51,179 nucleotides of DNA, from contig QKYT01000562.1 of assembly GCA_003550305.1 (NCBI GenBank), positions 17,372-68,550 on the forward strand, written 5' to 3'. The notes beneath the pieces were generated by a model. It made no database searches. It had not been told where the DNA came from and was given only the letters and a program-made list of their open reading frames with translations. Shown one piece after another: positions 23,228-34,653 of the stretch; the first letter of the stretch is position 1; each line of letters starts with the position of its first letter. A program made the position numbers and the translations under genes. The stretch is from Glomus cerebriforme (Eukaryota > Glomeromycota > Glomeromycetes > Glomerales > Glomeraceae).

Positions 23228-25564
23228 TAATGGTTCTAAATTAATAGATGGTTGCATGTTGCTTGTGTTGAAAACTGTAATAATAACATAATGTGTACAT
23301 AAATTATCATAATATTTACAATATGGCTTAATAATTGCAAGAAAATATGAAAAATATAACATAATTTTATAGAAAGGATAAAGTTTAGATTAAATAATTT
23401 TTTTTTTTTAATTTAACTTTTTAATTTAATTTATTTTATTTTAAAACTTTTTTTTTAATGTTTTTTTAACTAAAAAAAAGTGAAATATTGTAATATTCAA
23501 TTCTATTAATTATATAAAATTGAACTTATACGATTCATCCTTTTATACATTATAAATAATAATAGACAAGAAAATTTTGGTTTATTGACAAGAGAATATG
23601 AGAGAAAGCACTTTGTCTTTATTTTGCGTAATAGTAAAGGTTTCAAGTAAATATTTTGACCATTCTATGCATTTTTGCCAATTCTACATATTTCATTTCA
23701 ATGATCACTTTATCCTCTTTAATTAATAATTAAAATAATTTTTTTTTTTTTTAAAGGAAAAAAAAAGGAATAAAACATTCGTGTGAAAGATTAGAAAAGG
23801 AGTAATAAAGTTGAGTCATAATCTATTTATTTTTGCAAATTAAAAGTTTCATTCTATTTAATAGAGCGACGCAAGCGGTAAAAAATGATTCTTTGCGTTT
23901 ATACATATTAATCTTATTAATAGAGAAGAGCTTATTATTATACTACATAAAAATAATTTCTAAAATAACAATTCTAATGTACAGTATTTTATATAAAAAT
24001 GAAACCAAAAAAAAAAGATTTTTTTATCACGAGGCTAAATTACAGCATCAATTTCTTTATAGTTTATATTAGGTTTGTAATATATACATATATAATTTAA
24101 TAAAAAAATTTCTTAAAATCCATGACGCTAAAAAGAATTTTTAATATTTTATTTATGATTAATGATTTAATATATTTTGTTATAATTTAAATAACATGAT
24201 CTTAGTAATTATCATTAGAAAGTTTGTCTGAGAAGTAAAATGTAACATGTTACCTTATAGGAAATAAAAAACGAGGCATCAGTAGCATAATTAGATAGAT
24301 TACATGCTTTGCAGCTGATCCGATTACTGTTACCTTCCTATTATTTTAAGCATAACCGGAACATTTCCTTTTAAATTCCACATTTTATTTGGTAATTGAC
24401 GCTAAAGTTATTCAGTAATATAATGTTGGCCTAATTTATACTTAAATATAATTATTTTAATATTTATTGGGTAAAATCGGCTTCAAAATGCATTTATGCT
24501 AACTATTTTGAATCTTGAATCGGATGTTTTCGGATTTTGTGTCGATCATCGATTGATAAAAAGATTTATTTAAAAAGGTCGTCTAAATCATATATAATAC
24601 GCATCAAATTGAATATTTAAATAAATAACAATAAGGATATAACTTTAATTTATTACTGTAAATTAATTAACATATGAAAATGTTCGAGAAAAAATCTGAT
24701 TTTGTCATTTATGGCAGTTAATCCCTTTGAAAAACAAAAGAAACTAAATACCTTTCATAAAAATCTGTGTGACTTATTTAGTGCTTAAAACATTTCTGTT
24801 GTAAGCCAAATTTTGCATGAGCCAATTATAAAAACTCTCATTCAATTCATTCAATAGTTCCCATAATAACCATAATAACTTTTCATAAAGGCTTATAATG
24901 TTTTTATAATATTTATAATGTTTATATAATCGGAAGTTATGTACGATAAGATCACAATTCAAACGTTTCCGATATTTAGCTAGATCATAATTTGTTGTAA
25001 ATTATGACATAACGAAACGTATGAATGGTTACGATACGCGTTGTAACCTGATTTGTCAATTTGAAAATAGTTCATCAATATCGAAAGAAAACAACAAAAG
25101 TTGGATTAAGATGTATCAAACAAATAAGTATGTTTGTTTGTTTTTACACAGAAAAGAAACACAGCTGGAGATAGAAGTCCGATGAATGAAGAAAAGACTC
25201 CAGACACAAAAGAAAACTTTATGCATTGCATCAGAAAGAAATCTGGCCAAAAAAATTTGGTCAAAAAAGCAATCCTTACGCCACCATCCTTTATGCAATT
25301 TCGGCTTATATTCTCCGAAATATACTCCCTTAATGACCAAATCATTAACCAATGTGAAAGAATTTTATAATCTTGGAACTGAGCCAAAATATGTGGACGG
25401 TGGTCTTTAGGGAGTTCTGAATTGTATATGAAATGAATATAAATATGTGAGATGTATTCTTTTATCTCAAATTTGTATCTTTTTTTATATAAAATATATT
25501 TCTTTTTCGTCGTTCAACTTTTATCCTCTTTCGATTATAACTCGTGTAAATTTTATTTTAGAAT
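23228..25564. other. Intergenic region without recognisable gene
   Basis: 2.3 kb with long T runs (23400-23460) and AT-rich sequence. Small open frames (23833-24072 +; 24774-24962 -) have no recognisable domain and look like chance. Around 25134-25410 several overlapping frames are open on both strands; one (25186-25410 +) faintly resembles the lysine/tryptophan pattern of the neighbouring HMG proteins but has no alignable box. The last 100 bases form the upstream region of the HMG gene at 25565. Confidence 0.4.
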
Positions 25565-26086
25565 ATGTTCGTATTTCAATATTCAGAAAAACCAGAAAAG
25601 AAAAAAAAAACATCGAATCCTTTCTTTTTGTTTCGCGATAACATGAGAAAGGATGAGCCAGTAAATATCAAAATGACCGAACTAAATCATAAAGCTTCTA
25701 TAAAATGGAAATCTATGTCTGATGATGAAAAGGCTCCTTGGAGGAAACTATATGAAATAAATAGAGACACGACTAATACCGAAACAACCATCAATAAAGA
25801 TATTCCTACATCCGATGTTCATTATATTCATCTTGGAGAGACGACATATTTTGATCCTCGTTATATTTGTTATCTTTGTGGATGTCTTCTCGGAACAAAT
25901 CGAGAAAATTGTTTAGATTGTCGTTATACTTATGTTAATTGCCAAATTTATGATTCTTTCTTCAGAAATTTTTCTAATAATTCAAATAATTATTATCCAT
26001 CATTCGTCTTGAAAGATGATTGTTATTTGACTAAATCCTTGGAAGTTAATGATATAATCGAAGAACCGGTTGTTGAAGATATTTAA
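25565..26086 (+). CDS. HMG-box protein with Cys-rich module (HMG gene A)
   Basis: A single-exon protein of 173 residues. Residues 16-68 form a divergent HMG box (KTSNPFFLFRDNMRKDEP..., then ASIKWKSMSDDEKAPWRKLYEI), the DNA-bending fold; the sequence style is closest to the MATA-HMG group known to be expanded in arbuscular mycorrhizal fungi. Residues 100-126 have Cys at 102, 105, 107, 116, 119 and 126 (C-x2-C-x-C-x8-C-x2-C-x6-C), possibly binding zinc. Residues 148-162 carry VLKDDCYLTKSLEVN, shared with HMG gene B. The start is the first ATG after an in-frame stop at 25559; because that stop ends in TTTTAG, an upstream exon with an intron ending here cannot be excluded. It is likely nuclear; target genes are unknown. 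Confidence 0.8.
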   Translation: MFVFQYSEKPEKKKKTSNPFFLFRDNMRKDEPVNIKMTELNHKASIKWKSMSDDEKAPWRKLYEINRDTTNTETTINKDIPTSDVHYIHLGETTYFDPRYICYLCGCLLGTNRENCLDCRYTYVNCQIYDSFFRNFSNNSNNYYPSFVLKDDCYLTKSLEVNDIIEEPVVEDI

Positions 26087-27378
26087 ATAAAACGATATTC
26101 TAATCTTAATAACAATAGAACATTTAGACAATTATAAATCATTCTATCAACCCCTAATTATCGATATTTTTTAATTTCGTTATTTATTCGATTTTATTGG
26201 TAAATCTAGATATTTTATAGTTTTTCGTGTTTTTCCTGTGATAATTTATGCGTGTAAATTTGTTTCACTTAGCGATTCAATGAAATTAAGCGTAATTGAT
26301 ATTTTCTTATTAAGATTTAAGTATGAGTAATTTATAATTTTATTAAGATTCTATTTCTTAACATACAACTCTGGAAATGTTATTCCGTACATGAATTAAA
26401 TAAAAATAATCACTTCTCAGTATTTCTTTGCAGATCACCTCTAAAAATGTATTAGTACAGTATGTATATACAAATTTCACTGCATCGCACAAAGTTTAGC
26501 AAATCCAAACATTAAAAATCGAAAATTAGTTAAATTACTAGATTATAAAATGGTTTCCTACCTAAATTCTTGCAATAGACCGATTTTTGCATTGCGCACT
26601 ACCATTTTATAAGTAGAAATCTGCGTAGTAGTGTTATAACCTCTGAAATAATTAGGCTACTCATTATAATTATACATGTTATGACATTATGACTACTATA
26701 AAAAAGCATTTAAAATTTTTAACATAATGATTTATGATAAATGATTTAAATTTGAGGAACCCATGCAAATGTCAAGTTGAAAGATACTAATTTTTTCTTT
26801 AGTTGCACTGATTTTTTTTGATCATTTTTTCCAGAAGTGATTCTTTGGAAGTAAATAATTTTTTAAATTATGATTTTTAAAATATCTAGATAACTGTACT
26901 GTCTTTTATAAATTTTAATTTTTATATCTTAATAATGTAATAATGCAGAACCTTAACTTTTTGTATTAATTCACACTCATTTTATTAATTATATACAGCA
27001 CGATTTTATTGTTAAAATAAAAACTTTTAAAAATATTTTTTTGATATATTAAAATATGTTATTAGCTTATTACTATATCTATCAAATATGTTTAAAGTTT
27101 CGTCCAAAACTCTATTAAAATCCGAAAATTTAATTAATCGGAATCGATTCTGGTTGAATCAATTTCAATTCTAATCGGCAATTGATACGAGTTGACACGA
27201 CAGGCTACCCTTTCTGTCACAATCACGAACCAGATATCCGGCCCATTTGTGATTGATCCGCACTCAACACAGGTCAAAATCTCTAAAAAATGCAATCATA
27301 CAAAAAATAGATACAATAGAAATTATCAAAGGTATAAATATCCTGATGACATATTTTGGAAAGTATATATATTTTTTT
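26087..27378. other. Intergenic region without recognisable gene
   Basis: AT-rich with no open frame of interest. An AATAAA word follows the HMG gene A stop within 10 bases (26085-26095). The right end is the 3' flank of NAF1. Confidence 0.4.
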
Positions 27379-28514
27379 TTATTGAGAAAGTGAACTTGGC
27401 CGGGGTAAGATGTTATAATCAACGTCATATTCTTGATCATTTTGAGGCACATGAACTCCTCTATTTCTTCTGCCACCACGGTTTATTGCACCTCTTCCAC
27501 GACCTCCACGACCTCCACGCGTGTTGTTTGTACTTTGTGTTGAACCTGTTTCACTATTACGAAGTCTTGATTAAACAATAAATGAAAATTGGAAAATTCA
27601 ATTTATAGCAATAATAATACGTCAATGTAAGATTGTATGAGAAATTTACTTACTCTCTCATTTTATTCTTTCGCATCTCTTTGAATAATTGTTCTTTTTC
27701 ATCATCCGAAAATTCGATTTCCTATTTAATAATTTAGTTTGAATGTGTTTAGAACTTTCGGAAAAAAAAAAACTTTTCTAATATATTGTTATCGTAATAC
27801 CTCTTCGTTAACTTCTTCATCAAATGCATTACTTGCATCACACCCTTTATGTTCAGATATCTCCCGAGTAAATATAAATTTTGAAAGTTCATCAACACAA
27901 AATACTTTTGAATCTTTTATAACTTTCTCCTTGTTAATATCATTTACACGAATAACATACATTGGATGTGTTACTGGACCTATCGTTTCAAAAATCTTTA
28001 AACGAAAACAATTGATATTTAGAATGAATAAAATAAGTTCAATTGAACATAATGATCTTTAAAATTTTACCTCACCAAGAACTTCTCTATCTTCTAACAC
28101 CAAAATTGTTCCTGTATCCAAAATTTTATATTCACCAGTAGTATTAATTTTAACAACTATTTGGTTTTCTACCACATGAAGTATTGAGCCGATTTCTGTT
28201 AACTGCATATCAGGATTTATTTCTATGGTAGGTTTGGGAATTGTTATATCAACAATCTCATTTTTCGTTCGTAAAGGTCCTAAGCTTAAACCCATTTCTT
28301 CCTCATAAAATGTTTTATCCACAGATATCATGGCTTCCTCAAAATCATCTATGTCCGCCAGTTCCAAATCAGAAATACTAGAATCATCACTTAGAGAGTC
28401 AGAATCCGAACTACTGTTAACAAGATTTCATGTAATATTAAAACTCGATGTTTAATATATGTTAAATAACTTTTCCTTTTCTTGTATTTACCTATCCACC
28501 GTTGTTGAATTCAT
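27379..28514 (-). CDS. NAF1: H/ACA ribonucleoprotein assembly factor NAF1
   Basis: A nuclear chaperone that loads dyskerin onto nascent H/ACA snoRNAs and telomerase-type RNAs before being replaced by Gar1. Five exons (28492-28514, 28071-28413, 27801-27995, 27654-27721, 27379-27565) encode 271 residues. After an acidic serine-rich start (SSSDSDSLSDDSS) comes LSLGPLRTKNE, then the Gar1-like beta-barrel core: EIGSILHVVENQIVVKI, GTILVLEDREVLGE and IFETIGPVTHPMYVIRV. An acidic stretch (EIEFSDDEKEQLFKEM) follows, and the C-terminus is an RGG box (TRGGRGGRGRG). The order matches fungal NAF1, though this one is short (yeast 492). It is divergent from FIG4 with 169 bp between starts. Confidence 0.92.
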
Positions 28515-28683
28515 CGTTTATATTTATATATTGAGTAAATAAAGTAAATTTATTTTTTTACGTACATATTAGATTTTTGATCAATCACGTGTTGATTTTT
28601 TAAATTTGGAAATCGTGTTACCTATCAGCATATAAATATATCTATCTACAAATTTATGACAGAAAATAAAATTATTTAAAAAC
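28515..28683. promoter_or_regulatory. Compact bidirectional promoter NAF1 / FIG4
   Basis: Only 169 bp separate the two start codons, so both promoters and 5' UTRs must share this DNA. It contains ATATTTATATATTG (about 28519-28532) and a CACGTG E-box-like word (28587-28592). Which of these is used is unknown. Confidence 0.55.
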
Positions 28684-31600
28684 ATGTTATCCGCAGACAT
28701 GCGATATTCGATGTCCCCTAATATAGATACATATGCCAATCTTGAAAAAGCGGGCATGAAGCAACAGTTTTTAGGTCGGTTATCCGCACCTCCCTCAACG
28801 GAATTCTTTGACTCTAATTCAAATAAAGTTGATCGATTAGTTTTGAATAAATTCACATTATATGAAACTAAAACAGTAAACTATCAAATAATTTTTCTTT
28901 TTTTTTTTAATTTTAATGCTAACGATATTAAAATGATCAATTTCTTTTCATTTAGAATTATTACGTGGTTGGATCTAATCAAAGTGACAACAGATTCCGT
29001 ATATTGAAAATCGATCGAACGACACCTACAGAGCTTAATGTGATTGAGGATGATGTTATATATTCCAAAATAGAAATAATGGATACTTTAAGTTACCTTG
29101 AGGAAGGGAATAAAACATCAGGAGGTTTAAACAAAGTTTTATCAGCATATGGGATCGTAGGTGGGTTGCATAAAAGGTTCTGCTCATTTAATATAACTTC
29201 GAAAAGATTTCTTATCTTTTATTTTATTATAACAGGATTTATCAAATTTACCGATGGATACTATATCTCATTAATTACAAAAAGAAGTGCTGTTGCCTTG
29301 ATAGGAGGTCATTATATTTATCATATAGATGAAACAACGCTTAGACCAATTGGGCAACGAACGAAGCCTGAAAAGAATTCAGATGAATACAAGTAGCTAA
29401 ATTAATTTTAGGTTTTTTATATTTATATTGATAACAAATCAACTTTTTTAACAGACTTTTTAATTTAATAGATATATAAATATTTTTAATAATGTTGATT
29501 TGACAAAGAATTTTTATTTTAGTTATACATATGATATTACACATACATTACAACATAATATGACACGTCCACCGAATCGTAGGAATTTTTCATATAATGA
29601 GATGTTTGTTTGGAATTCTTATTTATTAGAAAATGGATTCAGAAGTCTAAAAAATAATTCTGATTGGATCCTGCCAATTATACACGGATTCGTAGACCAG
29701 TCAAGTGAGTATATTTAAATTAAATTATATTTTTTTTTATGAAAAATTCTTTTTAAAGCAATGAATCTTTCTTCATTAATGATTAGAAATATCTATTTTT
29801 GGACGAAATATTGTCGTAACGTTGATTGCGCGAAGATCTCGTTATTTTGCCGGAGCCCGTTTCTTAAAACGTGGTGTTAATGATCAAGTGAATATTTCTA
29901 GAATGTTTTATTAAATTTATACATATTTGTTTATCTTTTCGTGTTTAATTTTTTATGGAATGGATTAACTTACTAGGGCTATGTAGCAAATGATGTTGAA
30001 ACCGAACAAATTGTATCAGAGATGAGCACAACTTCATTTCATCGATCCGGCCTTCACGATAATCCATATTATACTTCATATGTTCAACATCGTGGATCGA
30101 TACCGTTATTTTGGTCCCAGGATGTAAATTTGGCACCAAAACCGCCTATAGAAAGTAAGTTTATCGTAAATTTATTTATTTAATTGATAAAATATTAACA
30201 TTCTTATTATCATAGTAAACTTCCGAGATCCTTTCTTTGCCGCCGCAGCATTGCATTTCGATAATATGTTTAAACGATATGGAGCACCCATAATTGTCTT
30301 GAATTTAATCAAGGTTTGTGTAATTGTTGATTTATATTTTTTATTATAAAATAGTATTAATAGATTCAATTTCGTTTAGACTAAGGAAAAAAATCCGCGT
30401 GAGGGAATTTTGGGAGATGAATTTGCAGAAACTATGGATTATTTAAGTCAATTCTTGCCAGATAAATGTCTAAAATATATTGCATGGGACATGTCAAAAG
30501 CTAGAAAGGGGTAAATATAATTTTTAAAATATGGGAATATATGACAAATATCATTTACTGATTTAATATTTATTCACAGGGATGATGACGTTGTAGACTT
30601 GATGGAAGGTTTTGCTGAAGAATATTTAGCAGATACGGGATTTTTTCATAGTGGGCCAGAGGCATGGATAAATGTTTTAAAACGGGAAGAAAAGTATGCA
30701 AAGAAATGATTAAATATATTTTCTAAAACAATTTTTTAATCGATCTTCTTTTATTTCAGAGAAGGAAAGCCACAGAAACGAAGGATGTATCTTCGTCAAA
30801 ATGGTATTGTAAGGACAAATTGTATTGATTGTCTGGATCGTACAAACGCCGCCCAGTTAATCATCGGAAAATGTGCTTTAGGACATCAAGTACTTATGGC
30901 TTACACTGTATTGTAAAACCTTTTTTTTTTAATGTATACATATTTATCAACTTTCTTGTTGTTATTTATAGTTATATGCCTTGGGAATTATTGATAAACC
31001 TTGGGTTCCAGTAGATTCTGACGTTGTGAACATGTTAACAGATATGTATCACGATCACGGTGACACTATTGCATTGCAATACGGTGGATCAAATTTGGTT
31101 AATACAATTGATTCGTATCGTAAAATTAACCAATGGACAAGTCATTCTAGAGATTTGATTGAGAATTTAAGGAGATACTATAACAATGCATTTGCTGGTA
31201 TGTTATTTATAAGTTCAGTAAAATTTTGACATTTATAATTTTATTAATTTAAATATTTTACGATTAATAATTTACGTAGATGCCGAAAAGCAGGATGCGA
31301 TAAATCTTTTCCTTGGAAATTTTGTCCCAGAGAAAGGTAAAATAAATTTATGGGATTTACCAAATGATTATTATTTACATAATGAGGATCCCCGTTATAA
31401 AAGACAACGTAGAAGGTAAAAATAATATTTGAATTAATTATTATTTAATTATCTAATTTAAATTTAATAATGTTTCTATATTATCATTATGAAGTTATAT
31501 ACATTGGTGGACAAAGGACGTTCTTCAGGTAAAAGATGATCAACAACTTGATGTCTCAAGATACCAGCTTGTTCCACGTCTAGCACGTCAATTTGATGAT

Positions 31601-32488
31601 GAGACGGACCCATATTCAGGATATTGGATAGAATACTATCGTCCACGATTGTTTACTTCATTTGAGAAATTATTCGCATCTAATATGAATAGCACAACGA
31701 AATATATACCTGCGACGTAATTTATTATATTTATTTCTTTCATTGATGTATATTATTAATTATTACTTATGAATTAACGTATGTCATGTTATTATTAGTG
31801 CTGAACTTGGAACATATGATTATAGTCCATTTACTGTTCGTACAACTCCACAAGCAGTAAGGTATGTGTTTCATATAAAATTTTATAAATATACCAAATT
31901 CTAGTTAATTATTATAATTTTGTTATTAATAGATTGATGAATATTGGTGGTGTTAAAAAGTGGCTTGCACTACCAAACACTAAGCCAAAAGAAACTATTG
32001 TTGAAGAAAAAAAGCAAGATGAAGAAAAACCGAAGAAAGAAAAGGATAACCCATCAATAATGGAAGCAATAGTATCAAAAAGTTTAAATCCTATTGTATC
32101 ACCAAATGAAGCCAAAGAATATAAACAGTAAGATAAATTTTATTGTTTTATAATTAACTACTTCAACAATTAAAAAATTTTTTTCTTTATTAGATATATG
32201 AACCAAGACAAGAACATGGTATTAACATCAACACCGAAGGATGACACACATCATTATACAAATTTTTGTCGTCGGGGTAATCTTCCAAATCCAATAACGG
32301 ATTTAAGGGTAGATAACAAAGTTTATGAAGAATATCTTGACATACCTAATCAATATGCTGTAATAAAAGCAGTTGGTTCAAATCAATATGACAGCTGTGG
32401 TGCAGCTAAAAGCAGATATCAAGCTTATGAAAGTTGGCTAAAAACTGGTAAATTAGCTGTAAATAATAGTAACGTTAAAAAGGTTTAA
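28684..32488 (+). CDS. FIG4: FIG4-type polyphosphoinositide 5-phosphatase (Sac domain)
   Basis: It dephosphorylates PI(3,5)P2 on the vacuole/late endosome membrane and scaffolds the Fab1/PIKfyve-Vac14 complex. Sixteen exons: 28684-28875, 28956-29160, 29236-29392, 29472-29704, 29787-29887, 29977-30154, 30216-30313, 30380-30510, 30580-30693, 30760-30889, 30972-31197, 31280-31415, 31495-31716, 31799-31861, 31933-32127, 32194-32488. Total 891 residues, against 879 in yeast Fig4 and 907 in human. Motifs: [59 protein letters not shown] and the catalytic CX5R loop [15 protein letters not shown] in exon 10. Downstream [22 protein letters not shown] and the C-terminal YMNQDK...NITDLRV-like region are also FIG4-like. 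Start: ATG with [12 protein letters not shown].... Divergent from NAF1. Confidence 0.95.
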
Positions 32489-34230
32489 GATTAAAACTAG
32501 TTATTTAAATGAAATAATTATATTTATGTATCATTTACTGCTATGTTTTTTATTTATTATTATTGTATTTATATATTCATTATGTAATTTATTTATATAT
32601 TCCTCATAAATTGTCTAAAAAATTATCATTGATGATAATGTCTGATCATTTTAAAATTCTTTTCGTTATATAACCTGACTTTAATTATATACCTGGTCAT
32701 ATTATTAATTTTGAATTTGTTGCGGTTTGCTCTTGTACTAAGCCTTCAAAACATGAATGACGAACAACAAACATGAAATGAACTTGATACATATGAAGAC
32801 AACGATACAACACAGTCACATAAATTTATTTTTGCACTAAACCTGGTTTGGACCAAACTTGAAAATTTTCAAGTTGTGGTCCGGATCGACTTGAAAGAAT
32901 TTAAGTTGCTGTCCGGTCCGACTTAAAAGTCTTCAAGTTGCTGTCCGAAAATATAAGCCGAGGGGCATCATATGATCTGTAATGCTGGTATTTGGCTGAA
33001 ATTAGTTGTAGTGCTGGCCTAAAATTGTTGACCCCCATCAACTTCACTTTTAAGTCGGACTGGAACCAATACCAGTCTGATGTGATTGGCTATATGATTG
33101 TTGCTGTGTGTAATATGATATACATTATTTATTTTTATTTCACATCCGGAAAATTTTTTAGGTCTGTAACACTGCAAACTACCTACCTAAAGTCCGTACT
33201 TTGTATGAATTATGCATAGTACTCCATAAAATCATGCGTAATACTGCGTAAGTTTGTGATTGCGTAATCCTAACACAATTCTACGCTTAAAAATATCCCT
33301 GATGGCATGAACAAAGGTGGTTATTTGCACTAAATAAAATATCACGAGTAAAGGTCCATGATATTCCTGAAGTTCCTTCTTGGAATTTTTGATCTTTTTT
33401 TTTTTGATTTACCAGAGATTATGTCACAATACCAATGTTAATTTGATCCTATAAAAAAATATGGGTGTTTTAATATATTAAATATATATATACTGATTTC
33501 TTTATTATAATATAAAGGAAGATATTGGATTATAACATCTTTATAAGAACGATAGTTTTCTTTATAACATTTTTATACAATCTCATATAGTAATAAAATA
33601 CAATATGATAGATTTGTAATAGAATACCAATGCTGTTAAACTAAAAAAAAACGCGTATAACTAATCATTAAGTTTTCTATCAAAGAATACGGAATAGTTG
33701 GACTGATAAGAATATTATGCTTTTTAAAATTTTGTTCCTTTCAAATAGAAGGGATTTTTTTTGTATCATTTTTTTTTATTCTTGTTATAATGAAATTTTA
33801 TATTTATTTGTTACTAATTTCTTCTCCATTTAAGTAAACTCATCAAGAAGTTTTAATAATGGATATTTTAAATTTAAATTAAAAGTGTAACATTCGGATA
33901 AAATATATCACGTGAACTTCAATGAATTCATAATAAAGTTTAAAAACAAACAATTTGTATGACATAAATTACTTTATTCCCTTAAAAAAGCATAATGCAT
34001 AGTATATCGATATACATATAAATAAAATAAACGAAAACGAGGAATTTAAATATCTGAACAGATATTTTGATTTGAGAATACGAAAATTACGATGGAAACG
34101 AGAAAGTAATATAGAATTAAAAAAAATTCTCCCGAAGAAAGGTAGAAATTTAATAAATAAAACCATAACGAATATTTGAAATGTACGAATCGGAAGACAA
34201 AATTTTAAGGACCGAAGTTGAATTATTAAT
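32489..34230. other. Intergenic region with repeat relics
   Basis: No gene. The segment 32720-33310 is noticeably richer in G/C and repetitive (32-bp tandem at 32871-32947 and related AAGTC words to about 33060) and is probably a mobile-element relic. A 75-residue open frame at 32992-33219 has no recognised domain. The remainder (33310-34230) is AT-rich 3' flank of HMG gene B. Confidence 0.45.
32858..32947. repeat. 16-bp palindrome plus 32-bp tandem repeat
   Basis: CTTGAAAATTTTCAAG at 32858-32873 is a perfect palindrome. From 32871 the word AAGTTG(C/T)(T/G)GTCCGG recurs at 32871, 32903 and 32935, an exact 32-bp period, with a (T)CGACTTGAAAG or CGACTTAAAAG segment between copies. It is possibly the terminal part of a decayed element. 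Confidence 0.65.
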
Positions 34231-34653
34231 TTATAATGATTCATATGACCAATTAAGTTCTAAAGATTCTGTCAAAAAACAATCATTTTTTAGGACGCAA
34301 TTATTAAGTAAAAATTCTTTGTAAGAACAATCATTTAATTGATTTAGTTTTTGTTTGTTTTTAGATCTTTGTCGAATAAAGGTGGTTATCTCTTTCTCTT
34401 CAGGGGTCATTTGGATAAATTCAGAGTGCTCTTTCCAGAAATTTTTTTCATAATCTGTCATCTTTTCATTCCATAAGTATGCGGCAAATCTATTTAGTTT
34501 TTTCTGTTGAATTTTAACATTCTTTGGTACACTTTCTCTTAATTTCTTAGTAAACAAGATGAAAGAGTTCGGTTTCTTCTTTTGTTTTCCAATAATTCCA
34601 ACACTATCAGATTCCTGCTGATAAATGTATTGAAGTACGCGAAATTCACTCAT
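34231..34653 (-). CDS. HMG-box protein (HMG gene B)
   Basis: A single-exon protein of 140 residues. Residues 27-82 form an HMG box: KPNSFILFTKKLRESVP at the first helix, LNRFAAYLWNEKMTDYEKNFWKEHSEFI covering helices 2 and 3. Residues 120-134 carry VLKNDCFLTESLELN, 11 of 15 identical to the same-position motif in HMG gene A. The Cys-rich module of A is absent. Basic residues (KQKKK at 23-27, RQRSKNKQK at 94-102) could act as nuclear localisation signals. A and B therefore look like diverged paralogues on opposite strands separated by NAF1 and FIG4. DNA target and regulation are unknown. Confidence 0.8.
   Translation of the reverse strand: MSEFRVLQYIYQQESDSVGIIGKQKKKPNSFILFTKKLRESVPKNVKIQQKKLNRFAAYLWNEKMTDYEKNFWKEHSEFIQMTPEEKEITTFIRQRSKNKQKLNQLNDCSYKEFLLNNCVLKNDCFLTESLELNWSYESL

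Noticed and set aside
23833..24072. 79-residue open frame
   Set aside because: No domain, AT-driven composition, no plausible splice partners.
25186..25410. Possible HMG-like or upstream exon of HMG gene A (frame with KKIWSKKQS and NVKEFYNLGTEPKY)
   Set aside because: It only faintly recalls the lysine/tryptophan pattern of HMG boxes, cannot be aligned helix by helix, and frames on the opposite strand are equally open, so it is left unannotated.
33969..34244. 91-residue minus-strand frame rich in Phe and Leu, membrane-like
   Set aside because: It overlaps the 3' end and flank of HMG gene B on the same strand in another frame; Phe/Leu richness is the usual result of T-rich DNA.
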